The notes: a model not told the origin generated them from the letters alone. Counted from the stretch's first letter, positions 17,227 through 29,406 are shown. The stretch: 64,000 bases of DNA from Pseudorhizobium flavum (GCF_902502825.2 NZ_LR723670.1:1984001-2048000), one strand, 5' to 3'. Translations and numbers: made by a program.

Positions 17227-18384
17227 ATGACGCACCTGGAGGCATTCTTGGATCAGGCCCCTGTCCTCAAGCAAACCCCGCTGCATGCACTGCATCTGTC
17301 GCTTGGCGCCAAGATGGTGCCCTTCGCCGGATACGATATGCCGGTGCAATACCCTCTCGGCGTGATGAAGGAACACCTGCACACCCGCGCCGCGGCAGGT
17401 CTCTTCGACGTCTCCCACATGGGCCAGGTCGTGGTCAAAGCAACCTCCGGAAAGCTCGAGGAAGCTGCACTGGCTCTCGAAAGGCTCGTTCCGGTCGACA
17501 TTCTGGGGCTGAAACCCGGACGCCAGCGCTACGGCTTCTTCACAGGCGACAACGGCGGCATCCTGGACGACCTGATGATTGCGAATCGCGCCAATCACCT
17601 CCTGGTCGTCGTCAACGCGGCCTGCAGGGATCAGGACGTCGCCCATATGCAGGCGCATCTGGCCGGCTGCGATGTGACGCTGCTCGACGACCGGGCGCTG
17701 CTTGCCCTTCAAGGCCCTAAGGCCGAGGAGGTTCTTGCCAACCTGTGGCCCGGCGCAAGCGAAATGAAGTTCATGGACGTGCGCGACGCCTCCATCCTCG
17801 GCGCCGACTGTATCATCTCCCGCTCCGGCTATTCCGGCGAGGACGGCTTCGAGATCTCCGTTCCGGGGGACAAGGCAGAGGAGCTTGCAAAGGCGCTGCT
17901 CGCCGATCCGCATTGCGAAGCCATCGGCCTTGGAGCGCGTGATTCCCTTCGTCTGGAGGCAGGGCTTTGCCTCTACGGCAACGACATTGACACCACCACC
18001 TCGCCGGTCGAGGCTTCGCTGGAATGGGCGATGCAGAAGGTCCGGCGCCCCGGTGGGGAGCGCGCCGGCGGCTACCCCGGCGCAGCGCGCATCGAGGAAG
18101 ACCTGACGCAAGGGCCTGTCCGTCGCCGGGTCGGACTGAAGCCGGAAGGCAAGGCGCCGGTGCGCGCCCATGCTGTGCTGTATGCCGAGGATTCGCCGGA
18201 GTCACCGATCGGTGAAGTCACATCCGGCACCTTCGGCCCGACCCTAGAGGGACCCGTCGCCATGGGCTATGTCCCCGCCCCGCTCGCCGAACCCGGCACC
18301 CGCGTCTTCGCGGAAGTGCGCGGCAAGTACCTGCCGCTCACCGTCACCGCCCTGCCCTTCATCACGCCTACCTACAAACGCTGA
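17227..18384 (+). CDS. gcvT: glycine cleavage system T protein (aminomethyltransferase)
   Basis: GcvT, 385 residues, takes the aminomethyl group from lipoylated GcvH and gives methylene-tetrahydrofolate plus ammonia. Motifs are [37 protein letters not shown] (folate/substrate region), [20 protein letters not shown] and the C-terminal [15 protein letters not shown]. First gene of gcvTHP after the riboswitch. The start region has no strong Shine-Dalgarno, as expected if the leader controls translation. Confidence 0.96.
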   Translation: MTHLEAFLDQAPVLKQTPLHALHLSLGAKMVPFAGYDMPVQYPLGVMKEHLHTRAAAGLFDVSHMGQVVVKATSGKLEEAALALERLVPVDILGLKPGRQRYGFFTGDNGGILDDLMIANRANHLLVVVNAACRDQDVAHMQAHLAGCDVTLLDDRALLALQGPKAEEVLANLWPGASEMKFMDVRDASILGADCIISRSGYSGEDGFEISVPGDKAEELAKALLADPHCEAIGLGARDSLRLEAGLCLYGNDIDTTTSPVEASLEWAMQKVRRPGGERAGGYPGAARIEEDLTQGPVRRRVGLKPEGKAPVRAHAVLYAEDSPESPIGEVTSGTFGPTLEGPVAMGYVPAPLAEPGTRVFAEVRGKYLPLTVTALPFITPTYKR

Positions 18385-18403
18385 AAAACCTCCGGAGAGA
18401 ACC

Positions 18404-18762
18404 ATGCTGAAATTCACCCCCGAACATGAATGGCTGAAGCTCGAGGGCGATGTCGCCACCGTCGGCATCACCACCCATGCCGCGGAGCAACTGGGCGATC
18501 TCGTTTTCGTCGAACTGCCGGAAGTCGGCGCCGAACTGACCAAGGACGGCAATGCTGCCACTGTCGAATCGGTCAAGGCAGCATCAGACGTCTATGCCCC
18601 CCTCGATGGCGAAGTGACCGAGGTCAATCAGGCGATCGTCGACGATCCCTCGCTGGTCAATTCCGATCCGCAGGGAGCAGCCTGGTTCTTCAAGCTGAAG
18701 CTCAAGAACCCCTCCGATGCCGATGCCCTGCTTGACGAATCCGCCTACAAGGATCTGATCGG

Positions 18763-18766
<4 letters not shown>
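18404..18766 (+). CDS. gcvH: glycine cleavage system H protein
   Basis: GcvH, 120 residues, the lipoyl carrier of the complex. The lipoylated lysine is Lys58 in [18 protein letters not shown] 18404 follows CGGAGAGAACC, a good ribosome binding site, 19 bases after gcvT; the longer open frame is antisense-like and excluded. The stop overlaps the gcvP start by four bases. Confidence 0.97.
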
Positions 18767-21627
<2,861 letters not shown>

Positions 21628-21712
21628 GACATCCTGATGTAGAATCGCCGGCCCTGCCCGGGGCCTGCGCCCTTAACGAATAACAGCATCTGTATTTATT
21701 TCGCTCCAGCCC

Positions 21713-21740
21713 TTGTTTGGGCTCATTAAAACGCTATGTT
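21713..21740 (+). promoter_or_regulatory. possible promoter for the first cold-shock gene
   Basis: TTGTTT (21713-21718), 16 bases, TATGTT (21735-21740). It would give a leader of about 115 bases, typical of cold-shock mRNAs. The remainder of 21628-21862 shows no gene. Confidence 0.35.
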
Positions 21741-21862
21741 TACCTCATCGAACTTTGCTAGCGACTTTTGTCCTCAGCCACGGCTGTTTCAGATTTCCTC
21801 TCAACGTCGATTTTAGATCGGTCAAATACGACCGGGCCCACCAACGATTGAAGGAAATCGTC

Positions 21863-22072
21863 ATGAATACAGGTACCGTAAAGTGGTTCAACAGCACCAA
21901 GGGCTTTGGCTTCATCCAGCCCGATAATGGCAGCCAGGACGTTTTCGTCCATGTCTCCGCCGTTGAGCGCGCCGGCATGCGTGGCCTGACCGAAGGTCAG
22001 AAGATCAGCTACGACATTGTCCAGGACAAGCGTTCGGGCAAGAGTTCTGCAGACAACCTGCAGGCCGCCTAA
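21863..22072 (+). CDS. CspA-family cold-shock protein (copy 1)
   Basis: Single-domain nucleic-acid chaperone of 69 residues. RNP1 is KGFGFIQP and RNP2 is [12 protein letters not shown] 21863 has AAGGAAA seven bases upstream; the frame is open to 21713 but that is leader. It differs from the second copy at 29057-29266 mainly in the C-terminal third. Followed by a strong terminator, so monocistronic. Confidence 0.95.
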   Translation: MNTGTVKWFNSTKGFGFIQPDNGSQDVFVHVSAVERAGMRGLTEGQKISYDIVQDKRSGKSSADNLQAA

Positions 22073-22131
22073 GGAATTTCATTGCCCCGCATGACCACGG
22101 ATGTACTGGCACGCTTGAGGCGATGATGTGG

Positions 22132-22165
22132 AAGGTCGGGAGCAGTCCCGGCCTTTTGTTTTTCC
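22132..22165 (+). terminator. terminator of cold-shock gene 1
   Basis: AAGGTCGGGA, loop GCAG, TCCCGGCCTT (10 bp with one G-T pair) followed by TTGTTTTT. Confidence 0.88.
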
Positions 22166-22321
22166 CCTTGGGTGGATCGTCACATGCTTTGTGTTCGAGG
22201 GCATGTGATTGAACGACCGTGGAGCAGAACGACCTGTTGCCCCATGGATCGAGTATAGAGGGCGAGCCGGGTCAAGTTTCGGCTCAGGAAATGACGGCCA
22301 TTGGCCGGAAAGGAGTTATTT

Positions 22322-22564
22322 TTGCAGGTACTCGTCAGAGACAACAACGTCGATCAGGCCCTTAGGGTCCTGAAGAAGAAGATGCAGCGGGAAGGTCTCT
22401 TCCGCGAGATGCGGGCGCGCAGCGCATATGAAAAGCCATCTGAGAAGCGGGCACGTGAGAAGGCGGAGGGAGTGCGGAGGGCACGTAAGCTCGCTCGCAA
22501 GAAAGCCCAACGTGAGGGATTGCTTCCGGCACCCAAGAAAAAGGTCGTCGGTCGAGGCCGCTAG
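22322..22564 (+). CDS. rpsU: 30S ribosomal protein S21
   Basis: S21, 80 residues and very basic, a 30S subunit protein near the mRNA exit platform. Family motifs are [20 protein letters not shown] and [20 protein letters not shown]. The start is TTG 22322, six bases after a near-perfect AAAGGAG; starting at the TTG 22301 would bury that Shine-Dalgarno inside the gene and add residues that S21 never has. The C-terminal tail ([12 protein letters not shown]) is extended as in rhizobia. Confidence 0.94.
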   Translation: MQVLVRDNNVDQALRVLKKKMQREGLFREMRARSAYEKPSEKRAREKAEGVRRARKLARKKAQREGLLPAPKKKVVGRGR

Positions 22565-22624
22565 CGACACGAACGGCGCGGTCCAGGTGACCGCGTCCGC
22601 CCGCGGCAGATATAGGAGCATACC

Positions 22625-22831
22625 ATGACAGCCACCACAGAAGAGTTCTTCAAACCCGCCAAGCTTTCGGCGCAGGCGAAGGCCGAACAAACCAATTCCG
22701 TCGTGCGCGATATTCTCGCTGCGGAAACTGCTGCGAGAGAAAGCAAGACAGAGAAACTGAAGGCGTTGCGACTGGCGCAGGCTCAGCCGGAACCCGCACC
22801 AAAGAAACGCGGTCGCAAAACACCTGCGTGA
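22625..22831 (+). CDS. small conserved hypothetical protein
   Basis: 68-residue charged, helical protein (EEFFKPAKLSAQAKAEQTNS, ending PKKRGRKTPA, a basic AT-hook-like tail). Start ATG 22625 is preceded by TAGGAG at a good distance. It lies 60 bases after rpsU and may be co-transcribed with it. No family recognised; the basic tail could contact nucleic acid, which is only a guess. Confidence 0.65.
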   Translation: MTATTEEFFKPAKLSAQAKAEQTNSVVRDILAAETAARESKTEKLKALRLAQAQPEPAPKKRGRKTPA

Positions 22832-22936
22832 GTTCTCCCCGCGCCCACAGACCGACGCAATAATCTTCCGGACCCATCCAAGCCTTGACAGCGCTAATGG
22901 GAAGCTTCATGGCTCACCTCGCAAGGAGAGCAGATC

Positions 22937-23074
22937 ATGACGGAAGATCATCGCAGCAACGGGCTCTGGGAGAAGGCCTTCAACGTTGACTCGCAGTCCG
23001 GGACGGGCCGCTTTGTGGCTTTTGTCCTCGCATTCGTCGTCATTGGTGGCGCCCTGTCTTGGTTGGTTGGCTGA
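22937..23074 (+). CDS. 45-residue single-span membrane protein
   Basis: ATG 22937 follows AAGGAGAG at six bases. The product is 45 residues: a polar N-terminus (MTEDHRSNGLWEKAFNVDS) and one C-terminal membrane helix from about residue 25 (RFVAFVLAFVVIGGALSWLV). The strong ribosome binding site, clear topology and lack of overlap with any other gene support it. A 7-bp hairpin (23083-23103) follows, without a T-run. No named family. Confidence 0.6.
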   Translation: MTEDHRSNGLWEKAFNVDSQSGTGRFVAFVLAFVVIGGALSWLVG

Positions 23075-23297
23075 GCCACCGGTTCCCTGGCCGGTTCAGG
23101 GAAGGTTTCCGGCGGACTGCCGCCATCAGCCGCATCCCAGAGTAACCGGCCTCCCCCACTTAAGCGCTCGCGGACGCTGCTATATTAGCAAGCTCTGCAC
23201 AAGCTTTCTAAGCCATACCTACGTTCAAATTAGGTCTTCCTGTTGGCGACAAGACCCGCCGGCACTCGCCGGAGGCTAACGGTATGGATTGCGACGC

Positions 23298-23558
23298 ATG
23301 CTGCAGCAGAACGGAACCCCCTCACCCGTACCACTCGCGCCTGATGACCTGGAGCTCTTGCAAAGATTCCTCGAGGCTTGGTGCCAAGAGAACGGGGTTG
23401 ATTCTTCAGCCGACTCGGCTGCCGATATCGCCGCGGCTTTGATCGACTGGTATCTGTTCAAGGTGGATGATCGGAGCCAATTGAAGCTGGCATTGGATGA
23501 GAGCCTGACTGCGACACCGCGACTGCAGCGGCTGGTGGGCAAGCTTGATGAAGTCTAG
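23298..23558 (+). CDS. small acidic hypothetical protein
   Basis: 86 residues, acidic and helical (APDDLELLQRFLEAWCQENG, SAADIAAALIDWYLF). Start uncertain: ATG 23298 has no good Shine-Dalgarno; TTG 23289 is the other in-frame choice. GGAGG at about 23271 fits better an out-of-frame ATG at 23284. The hydrophobic/acidic periodicity looks like a real folded protein. The gap 23104-23297 holds no other gene. Confidence 0.5.
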   Translation: MLQQNGTPSPVPLAPDDLELLQRFLEAWCQENGVDSSADSAADIAAALIDWYLFKVDDRSQLKLALDESLTATPRLQRLVGKLDEV

Positions 23559-23687
23559 GTGCCGAGCGGCAAACAGGAGTCTGCAGTTTGTCGCACACCG
23601 GCCCGCTCGTCCCGATCCTCAGCCGTGCTGCGAGCTAGACGCTCCCCTCTCTTCCCCTCGGGACGGCTCTCGCCTAGGGTTCGCACC

Positions 23688-24368
23688 ATGTCGCGTCTTA
23701 ACCTCCCCACAAAATATGCTTCGGCCGTGGCCGTCATGCTGGCCATTGGCATCAACCCGAACGCAGCCATTGCGCAATCTCTTCCAGCCCAATCATCGTC
23801 AGCCTTCCCCGCTGCTCCCCTTCCTCCCGCCGAACCCTGGCAGCCGATGGAGCAGGTAAAGACTTATGCGATCCGGGGCGCGACGGGCATCGATCTTTAC
23901 CGTTCTATCGGAGAACGTGGACCCGCCGCCGGCGTGCAGGCGATCGCCCATACGAGTTTCAAACTTACCTGGACGCGCGACTACCGCCCGCAGCCCAACG
24001 GCTCCTGCGTACTGGCGGTGGCGAAGCCGAAACTGATCATCACCTATACGCTGCCGGAGGCGCCTCCCGGCCTACCGCTGATGGTAGCACAGAAATGGCA
24101 GCGTTTCGTTTCGGGTGTGGAGACACATGAGCGGGTGCATGGCGACCAGATCGTCGACATGGTGCGCGGCATCGAGGGCTTCAGCCGCGGCCTGACGGCG
24201 GGGGACGATCCGAAATGCCAGAAGGTGCGTCAAAAACTGCAGGCGCGGCTGAAGGAGTTCTCCGACGAGCGGGTGCGCCAGTCGCGTCAGTTCGATGAGG
24301 TCGAACTGACGGAAGGCGGCGCCGTCCACCAACTGATCCTCAGTCTGGTGAACTCGCCGGACCGCTGA
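23688..24368 (+). CDS. DUF922-family putative periplasmic zinc protease (copy 2)
   Basis: 226 residues with signal peptide (cleavage near AIAQ) and a Pro/Ala-rich linker. The DUF922 core carries VETHERVHGDQIV, i.e. HERVH as the HEXXH-like motif. Compared with copy 1 (6712-7332), the region around the motif and the YRSIGERGP / LDRELERRGP stretch correspond. ATG 23688 follows TAGGG; the open frame to 23559 lacks a signal sequence. Convergent with the PRC-barrel gene. Confidence 0.75.
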   Translation: MSRLNLPTKYASAVAVMLAIGINPNAAIAQSLPAQSSSAFPAAPLPPAEPWQPMEQVKTYAIRGATGIDLYRSIGERGPAAGVQAIAHTSFKLTWTRDYRPQPNGSCVLAVAKPKLIITYTLPEAPPGLPLMVAQKWQRFVSGVETHERVHGDQIVDMVRGIEGFSRGLTAGDDPKCQKVRQKLQARLKEFSDERVRQSRQFDEVELTEGGAVHQLILSLVNSPDR

Positions 24369-24373
24369 CATAG

Positions 24374-24403
24374 AAAAACCCCCGCGGCTGGCGCCACGGG
24401 GGT
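24374..24403 (-). terminator. terminator of the PRC-barrel gene
   Basis: Stem ACCCCCG / CGGGGGT with outer A-run; on the minus strand the hairpin is followed by five T. It lies between the convergent stops at 24368 and 24421. Confidence 0.7.
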
Positions 24404-24420
24404 GAATAAGGATGCAGCTT

Positions 24421-25218
24421 TTACTGCTGAGGCTGGGTTTCGCTGCGTACGCCTTCAAATGCGGGCGCGTCTTCCAGTTGCTGACGGGTAACGTTCAGCA
24501 CGATCCGTTCGGGCAGGCCGTCCGGGCCGATCATGATCGCGCCATCATTGCCGGCATTGTTTGCGGCCATCTGGTCATCGCCGGTGGCAGGCATGCCCGT
24601 GCCGGTCGTGCCCGCACCCGCGGCGGCAGCGCCGTCAGTCATGGCCGTGTCGGTGCCCGTTGCAGCCGTACCCGCTCCGCCGGCCGGCGGCATGGTGGTG
24701 TTGTCGGTGTTGGTCGAAGCCGTCGTCTCACCCGAGACGTCGCCCGGCGCAGCGTCAGGGTTAGCGCGGGATGCCTGGTTGGCTTCGGCCTGAGTTGCGC
24801 CCAGACCAAGCTCAAGGGCGCCCATGTCGACGGCGACGTTCTTCTCGCCGATACCAAGGAAACCGCCGACACCGATGATCACGGCATTGACGGAGCCATC
24901 CTGGCTGACGAGCACGTCATTGATCTCACCGATGCTCTCGCCGTCCGAACCATAGACAGCCTTACCCTGGAAATCGCTGACGCGCCATGCGCCAGTCTCC
25001 GGAACGGTAACAAATGGGCCTTCAGTCGTAGCGCTGGCGTCCGCAGACTGATCCATCGGCATTGGGTTGGTTGCGCCCGGGGTGGTCTGGGAATCCTGAT
25101 CGGCTGCAGCACCAGGATTGGTGATCGTCGTGCCGGATTCGCCGGTTGCGGTCTGTGCCATCGCGGCCATCGGGAAGGCAGCCGAGAGAAGAAGAACCGG
25201 AAGTAGACGCTTAGCCAT
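24421..25218 (-). CDS. secreted PRC-barrel domain protein
   Basis: 265 residues with signal peptide (AAMAQ). A PRC-barrel-like domain is at about residues 75-135 (WRVSDFQGKAVYGSDGESIG, INDVLVSQDG, VIIGVGGFLGIGEKNVAV). The flanks are low-complexity Thr/Ala/Gly/Asp. A short conserved tail (RIVLNVTRQQLEDAPAFEG) completes it. Such proteins are common in the rhizobial envelope and are often linked with stress; the role here is unknown. ATG 25218 follows AAGGAGCTC. Confidence 0.85.
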   Translation of the reverse strand: MAKRLLPVLLLSAAFPMAAMAQTATGESGTTITNPGAAADQDSQTTPGATNPMPMDQSADASATTEGPFVTVPETGAWRVSDFQGKAVYGSDGESIGEINDVLVSQDGSVNAVIIGVGGFLGIGEKNVAVDMGALELGLGATQAEANQASRANPDAAPGDVSGETTASTNTDNTTMPPAGGAGTAATGTDTAMTDGAAAAGAGTTGTGMPATGDDQMAANNAGNDGAIMIGPDGLPERIVLNVTRQQLEDAPAFEGVRSETQPQQ

Positions 25219-25331
25219 TGTGAGAGCTCCTTGTGGTTGGTCATGTCGTTTGCAGGGGACAAAGACCTAACCCGAGAGCCACGGCATGGTTCCGCGATCG
25301 AGTTGAATAAACTAGATGTGAAGCGGCCCCA

Positions 25332-26345
25332 TCAGCCGACCTGGCGCGTAGTTCCACCCTCGACATCCACCACCGCGAAGGCGGCAGCAATCACCTCCGG
25401 CCCGGCGCCAGGGCGGGTGGATTCTGCTGAGAGTATCTGCCGATAGCGGCGAGCACCAGCGAAGCCTTGAAATAGCCCGACCATGTGGCGCGTGACATGG
25501 TTGAGGCGCCCGCCGGCCTCCATCACTCTGTCCGCGTAAGCCATCATCGCGTCGCGCAGCGCCGTCCAATCGGGATACTGGTGCGGTTCAGCGAAGATTA
25601 TCTCGTCTACCTCGGCCAGAAGCCCGGCGTTCTGATACGCGGCCCGTCCGAGCATCACCCCGTCCATGATTTCCAGATGTCGGACCGCCTGATCAAGATC
25701 GGTGATGCCGCCATTGATGCCGAGGAAGACATTCGGGTTTTGCTGCTTCATCCGGTGGACGATCTCGTAGTCGAGCGGCGGGATCTCGCGGTTCTCCTTC
25801 GGCGAGAGCCCCTGCAGCCAAGCCTTGCGGGCATGGACCCAGACGGCGTCGGCCCCGGCGCCGATCATCCTCGCCAGGAAATCCGGCAGCACAGCCGACG
25901 GCTCCTGCTCGTCCACCCCGATCCGGCACTTCACCGTCACCGGTACCGTCGCCACGCGCTTCATCGCCGCCACGCAGTCGACCACCAGCTCCGGTGTCTT
26001 CATCAGGCAGGCGCCGAATGTGCCGGACTGGACCCGGTCCGAGGGGCAGCCGACATTGAGGTTGATCTCGTCATAGCCGTAGTCGCCAGCGATCCTCACC
26101 GCCTCCGCGAGCTTGGCCGGGTCTGACCCGCCGAGTTGCAGTGCCACCGGATGCTCCTCAGGCGAATAGGCAAGAAGTCGCTCCCGCGGTCCATGAATGA
26201 TCGCATCCGCGACGATCATCTCGCTATAGAGAAGCGCATGCGCCGTCAGCTGCCGATGGAAATAGCGGCAGTGCCTGTCAGTCCAGTCGATCATCGGGGC
26301 GACCGCAAAGATCTTACGGCCCGTCTTCAACGCCTCGGCATACAT
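25332..26345 (-). CDS. dusA: tRNA-dihydrouridine(20/20a) synthase DusA
   Basis: 337-residue FMN enzyme that reduces U20/U20a in the tRNA D-loop. Motifs are VAPMIDWTDRHCRYFHR (DusA type), LNVGCPSDRVQSGTFGACLM with the catalytic Cys, and GINGGI. ATG 26345 is five bases after AAAGGA; ATG 26372 and the longer frame lack a ribosome binding site. Single gene. Confidence 0.93.
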   Translation of the reverse strand: MYAEALKTGRKIFAVAPMIDWTDRHCRYFHRQLTAHALLYSEMIVADAIIHGPRERLLAYSPEEHPVALQLGGSDPAKLAEAVRIAGDYGYDEINLNVGCPSDRVQSGTFGACLMKTPELVVDCVAAMKRVATVPVTVKCRIGVDEQEPSAVLPDFLARMIGAGADAVWVHARKAWLQGLSPKENREIPPLDYEIVHRMKQQNPNVFLGINGGITDLDQAVRHLEIMDGVMLGRAAYQNAGLLAEVDEIIFAEPHQYPDWTALRDAMMAYADRVMEAGGRLNHVTRHMVGLFQGFAGARRYRQILSAESTRPGAGPEVIAAAFAVVDVEGGTTRQVG

Positions 26346-26485
26346 GGCAATCCTTTCGTCGCCGCCGCTCATACAGGAAGCGCGACACCTTCGCCAGTTT
26401 TGCTCGTCCTCGTCTGCCGCTAGGATGGTGTGGAATCGCGCCCGGCATAGCACCAGGGCGCCGCCACGTCAGGGAGGAGACCATC

Positions 26486-27013
26486 ATGCCGCTTTACGCC
26501 TTGGGAGACATCCAGCCGAAGACCCCTGCTCCCCACCGCTACTGGGTCGCGCCGACGGCGACCGTCATCGGCGACGTGCATATTGGCGAAGACGTCGGCA
26601 TCTGGTTTGGCGCCGTGCTGCGCGGCGACAACGAACCGATCATCCTCGGCACGGCGACAAACATCCAGGAAGGGGTCATGATCCACAACGATGTGGGCTT
26701 CCCGGTAGCCATCGGCGCCGGCTGCACGATTGGCCATCACGCCATTATCCACGGCTGCACGATCGGCGAGAACTCGCTCGTCGGGATGGGCGCGACCATT
26801 CTCAACGGCGCGAAGATCGGCAACAATTGCCTTATCGGCGCCAACGCTCTGGTCACCGAGGGCAAGGAATTTCCGGACAACTCGCTGATTGTCGGCTCGC
26901 CCGCCAAGGCGATCCGCACGCTCGACGAGACGGCAGTAGCGGCGCTTCGGAAATCGGCCGCGCACTATGTCGAGCGCTGGAAGCTCTACGCCCGTGACCT
27001 ACGGGCGCTTTGA
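26486..27013 (+). CDS. gamma-type carbonic anhydrase-like hexapeptide protein
   Basis: 175-residue left-handed beta-helix protein. Histidines in MIHNDVGFP, TIGHHAIIHG occupy the zinc-ligand positions of the gamma carbonic anhydrase family (YrdA/CaiE/PaaY-like). Hexapeptide repeats (I/V-G-x-x-x-x) run through residues 20-130, with a C-terminal helix. Strong AGGAGGAG-type site before ATG 26486. Enzymatic activity is unproven for many members. Confidence 0.88.
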   Translation: MPLYALGDIQPKTPAPHRYWVAPTATVIGDVHIGEDVGIWFGAVLRGDNEPIILGTATNIQEGVMIHNDVGFPVAIGAGCTIGHHAIIHGCTIGENSLVGMGATILNGAKIGNNCLIGANALVTEGKEFPDNSLIVGSPAKAIRTLDETAVAALRKSAAHYVERWKLYARDLRAL

Positions 27014-27052
27014 CCCCGTCCGGCGCCGTAACGCGCACGGGAGCCGGTGGCG

Positions 27053-27340
27053 CTACTTGATCTTCAGGAGATGCATCTTGCCTGCCATGGTGATCGCATG
27101 CGGCGATTCCTCTGGAGCAACCCCATCATCCAAGGGCTTCACCAGTCCGTGCTCGCGCAGCTCCTTCAGCGTCGTCGTCGTCAGGAACTTGATTTTCTGC
27201 GGCCGCTCCTTGAAGCGGTCGTTCCTGGCATAGGTCACCTGCGCATCGAGGTGCGTCCACTTCTTCCCCTCTTGCGGATGGACATCACCGTCCTTGGCAA
27301 GCTTGAGACCGCGTATCTGGGTGGGCGTCAGTTCAATCAT
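27053..27340 (-). CDS. conserved hypothetical protein
   Basis: 95 residues, basic, no signal peptide (MIELTPTQIRGLKLAKDGDV, ending TMAGKMHLLKIK). Start ATG 27340 is preceded by GAAGAAGAA. I do not recognise a family. It reads like a small globular cytoplasmic protein and ends 39 bases from the convergent carbonic anhydrase-like gene. Confidence 0.6.
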   Translation of the reverse strand: MIELTPTQIRGLKLAKDGDVHPQEGKKWTHLDAQVTYARNDRFKERPQKIKFLTTTTLKELREHGLVKPLDDGVAPEESPHAITMAGKMHLLKIK

Positions 27341-27398
27341 TTCTTCTTCTTTCTTGCGTCGTATCGGAAAGGGAGCGGCGCGTAATCGGCTACCAGAA

Positions 27399-28427
27399 TC
27401 AGGTGGCGGCGGCGGCGCGGAAAGAGACCAGTTTGCGGCGCTCCTCGTCCCACAGCACGAGCTTAACGCAGCGCAGGCTGTCCATGAGGGTAATGCGGCC
27501 GATGCCGGCGAGTTGCGGATGGTCGCGCAGGACTTCCGGCAGCCGATAATAAGGAATGCGGCTCGACAGGTGGTGAACGTGGTGAATCCCGATATTGCCT
27601 GTCAGCCAGCGCAGGACTGGCGGCAGGTCATAGTGGGAGGCACCGTGCAGCGCAGCCTGCGGAAACTCCCACTCCTCGCCGGCGGACCAGTGTGTCTCCT
27701 CGAACTGGTGCTGCACATAGAAGAGCCAAACGCCTGCAGCGCCGGTCAGGAGAACAATGGGAAGGTGAATGAGCAGGAACGGCACCAAGCCGACAGCCCA
27801 TATCAGTAGCCCGCCAAGCAGCAGGACTGCGGCATTTGTAGCCATGGTTGAAATCCAGGGCAGCGCCCCTGACCTCATCATCCCGAACGGCAAGCGCTGC
27901 TTGAACAGGAAAAGATAGGCCGGCCCGATGCCGAACATCACCAGCGGATGCCGATAGAGCCGGTAGCCCAGCCGCCCCCACGGGGAAAGCGCACGATATT
28001 CCGCGACCGTCAGGGTCGTGATGTCACCCACGCCCCGTTCGTCCAGATTGCCCGCGGAGGCATGATGGGCAGCATGGGCGCGCTTCCAGTAGTCGTAAGG
28101 CGTCAGCGTCAGAACCCCGAGCAGTCGACCGGTCCAGTCGTCGAATTTGCGGCGGGCAAAGAACGATCCGTGACCGCAGTCGTGCTGGATCATGAACAGT
28201 CTGAGCAGGAAAGCGCTGGCGGGCAGGATGGCGATCAGCCCCGGCCAAAATTCGCTCAACAGCGAATAGCAGGCGATAGCCCAAAACAGGGCGAAAGGCG
28301 CCAGCGTAACGACCAACTCGAACGCGCTCCTGCGGATACGGGGCTGGCGGTATTTTGCCAGCGTCTTCAGCCACGCGCGTGGATCGTCTTCGACATCTAG
28401 AGCGGGCGGATAGACATGTGCGTTCAT
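27399..28427 (-). CDS. membrane fatty acid desaturase
   Basis: 342-residue integral-membrane di-iron desaturase. The three histidine boxes are HDCGH (82-86), HAAHH (118-122) and HHVHH in GIHHVHHLSSR near residue 285, the omega-6/delta-12 pattern. Four or more membrane segments are visible. It would introduce double bonds into membrane lipid acyl chains, consistent with the cold-shock genes nearby (inference). No thioredoxin or ferredoxin partner is adjacent. Confidence 0.9.
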   Translation of the reverse strand: MNAHVYPPALDVEDDPRAWLKTLAKYRQPRIRRSAFELVVTLAPFALFWAIACYSLLSEFWPGLIAILPASAFLLRLFMIQHDCGHGSFFARRKFDDWTGRLLGVLTLTPYDYWKRAHAAHHASAGNLDERGVGDITTLTVAEYRALSPWGRLGYRLYRHPLVMFGIGPAYLFLFKQRLPFGMMRSGALPWISTMATNAAVLLLGGLLIWAVGLVPFLLIHLPIVLLTGAAGVWLFYVQHQFEETHWSAGEEWEFPQAALHGASHYDLPPVLRWLTGNIGIHHVHHLSSRIPYYRLPEVLRDHPQLAGIGRITLMDSLRCVKLVLWDEERRKLVSFRAAAAT

Positions 28428-28471
28428 TGTGTGGGTCCGTGTTGCTCGCCCAGCAGTCCTCCGCGGGCGGT

Positions 28472-28495
28472 AGCTGCGTCATGGTCGACGCAGCT
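28472..28495 (-). other. hairpin between DUF6481 and desaturase genes
   Basis: Perfect 9-bp inverted repeat AGCTGCGTC / GACGCAGCT with a 6-base loop and no T-run. It could act as a weak terminator or mRNA stabiliser. Confidence 0.35.
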
Positions 28496-28505
28496 AGTTA
28501 GTGGA

Positions 28506-28886
28506 TCAGGATTGACGAGCCTTGCGGGCCGCATAGCGACGGTCGCGCTCGGCCTTGCGGGCTGCCTCGTCCGCGATGACGCGGGAGACTCGATCGGCCA
28601 TCTCGGCCTGCCGGGCTTCCGCCTCGGCCTTTTCCTCTGCTTCGGCTGCGGCCGCCACTGCTGCCGCCTCGGCCAGCTCGCGCTCGCGTTCGGCAGCCTT
28701 CAGCGCCTCACGCTCGGCGCGGCGTGCTTCCCGGGCCACGCCTACTGCCTGGCGGGCCGCAAGCTTTTCCTGCATTTCAGGGTCGGTCGGCTTCGGCGCA
28801 GAAGCGAACTTCGCCAGGAGCTGGCGCTTTGCATCTGCAGCGGCACTACGCCGTTCCGCGAAACCGTTGTCGTTCGGGTGTCTCAA
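28506..28886 (-). CDS. DUF6481-type Ala/Glu/Arg-rich helical protein
   Basis: 126 residues, nearly all charged helix (AAREARRAEREALKAAERER, then AAAVAAAAEAEEKAEAEARQ). The N-terminus RHPNDNGFAERR is the signature of a family I recall as DUF6481. Start is TTG 28886, six bases after AGAGGA. Predicted single long coiled coil; function unknown. Confidence 0.72.
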   Translation of the reverse strand: MRHPNDNGFAERRSAAADAKRQLLAKFASAPKPTDPEMQEKLAARQAVGVAREARRAEREALKAAERERELAEAAAVAAAAEAEEKAEAEARQAEMADRVSRVIADEAARKAERDRRYAARKARQS

Positions 28887-28972
28887 TCGTTAGTCCTCTT
28901 CATTGTAGTCGTTGTTGTCGCGGGTGCTACCCGCCGGTTCCCGTATGTGCAGAAACGCCTGCGCCCGCAACG

Positions 28973-29001
28973 AGAAAAGGCCAGACATTACGCCTGGCCT
29001 T
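28973..29001 (-). terminator. terminator of cold-shock gene 2
   Basis: On the minus strand AAGGCCAG, loop, CTGGCCTT followed by TTCTC; located 56 bases past the stop of the cold-shock gene at 29057. Confidence 0.7.
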
Positions 29002-29056
29002 CTTGAACCTCTTGCCGCAATGCCAGTACATCCGTGGTCATCGCGGCGAAAAAGCG

Positions 29057-29266
29057 TTAGGCAGCGCGCAGCTGGCCTGCGGACATCTTGCCCGACTTGT
29101 TATCGCGCTCCAGCTCGAAGCCGAGCTTCTGGCCTTCGACGATCGAGTTCATGCCTGCACGCTCTACAGCGGAGATATGAACGAAGACGTCCGAGCTGCC
29201 GTCATCCGGCTGAATGAAGCCGAAGCCCTTGGTGGAGTTGAACCATTTTACTGTGCCAGTGGTCAT
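29057..29266 (-). CDS. CspA-family cold-shock protein (copy 2)
   Basis: 69 residues, RNP1 KGFGFIQP and RNP2 [12 protein letters not shown] 29266 follows AAAGGG. It is preceded by a ~130-base leader from a consensus promoter (29407-29435). The C-terminal third ([17 protein letters not shown]) differs from copy 1, so the pair may have diverged in RNA preference or regulation. Confidence 0.95.
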   Translation of the reverse strand: MTTGTVKWFNSTKGFGFIQPDDGSSDVFVHISAVERAGMNSIVEGQKLGFELERDNKSGKMSAGQLRAA

Positions 29267-29406
29267 GACGAACCCTTTCTTAGCAACGAGAATTACCACC
29301 GAGCGACGCCCGGCGGGGTTTCGATCTTTGAGAGAGGGAAGTTCGTCAAGAAACGCGCGAGGCGCGGCAAAAAACAAATATCGGCAAACAAACTATCGAT
29401 GAGTTC

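Noticed and set aside
23284..23442. 52-codon open frame eight bases after GGAGG
   Set aside because: Cys/Ser/Arg-rich composition without structure, and it overlaps the more protein-like acidic frame starting at 23298. Not fully excluded.
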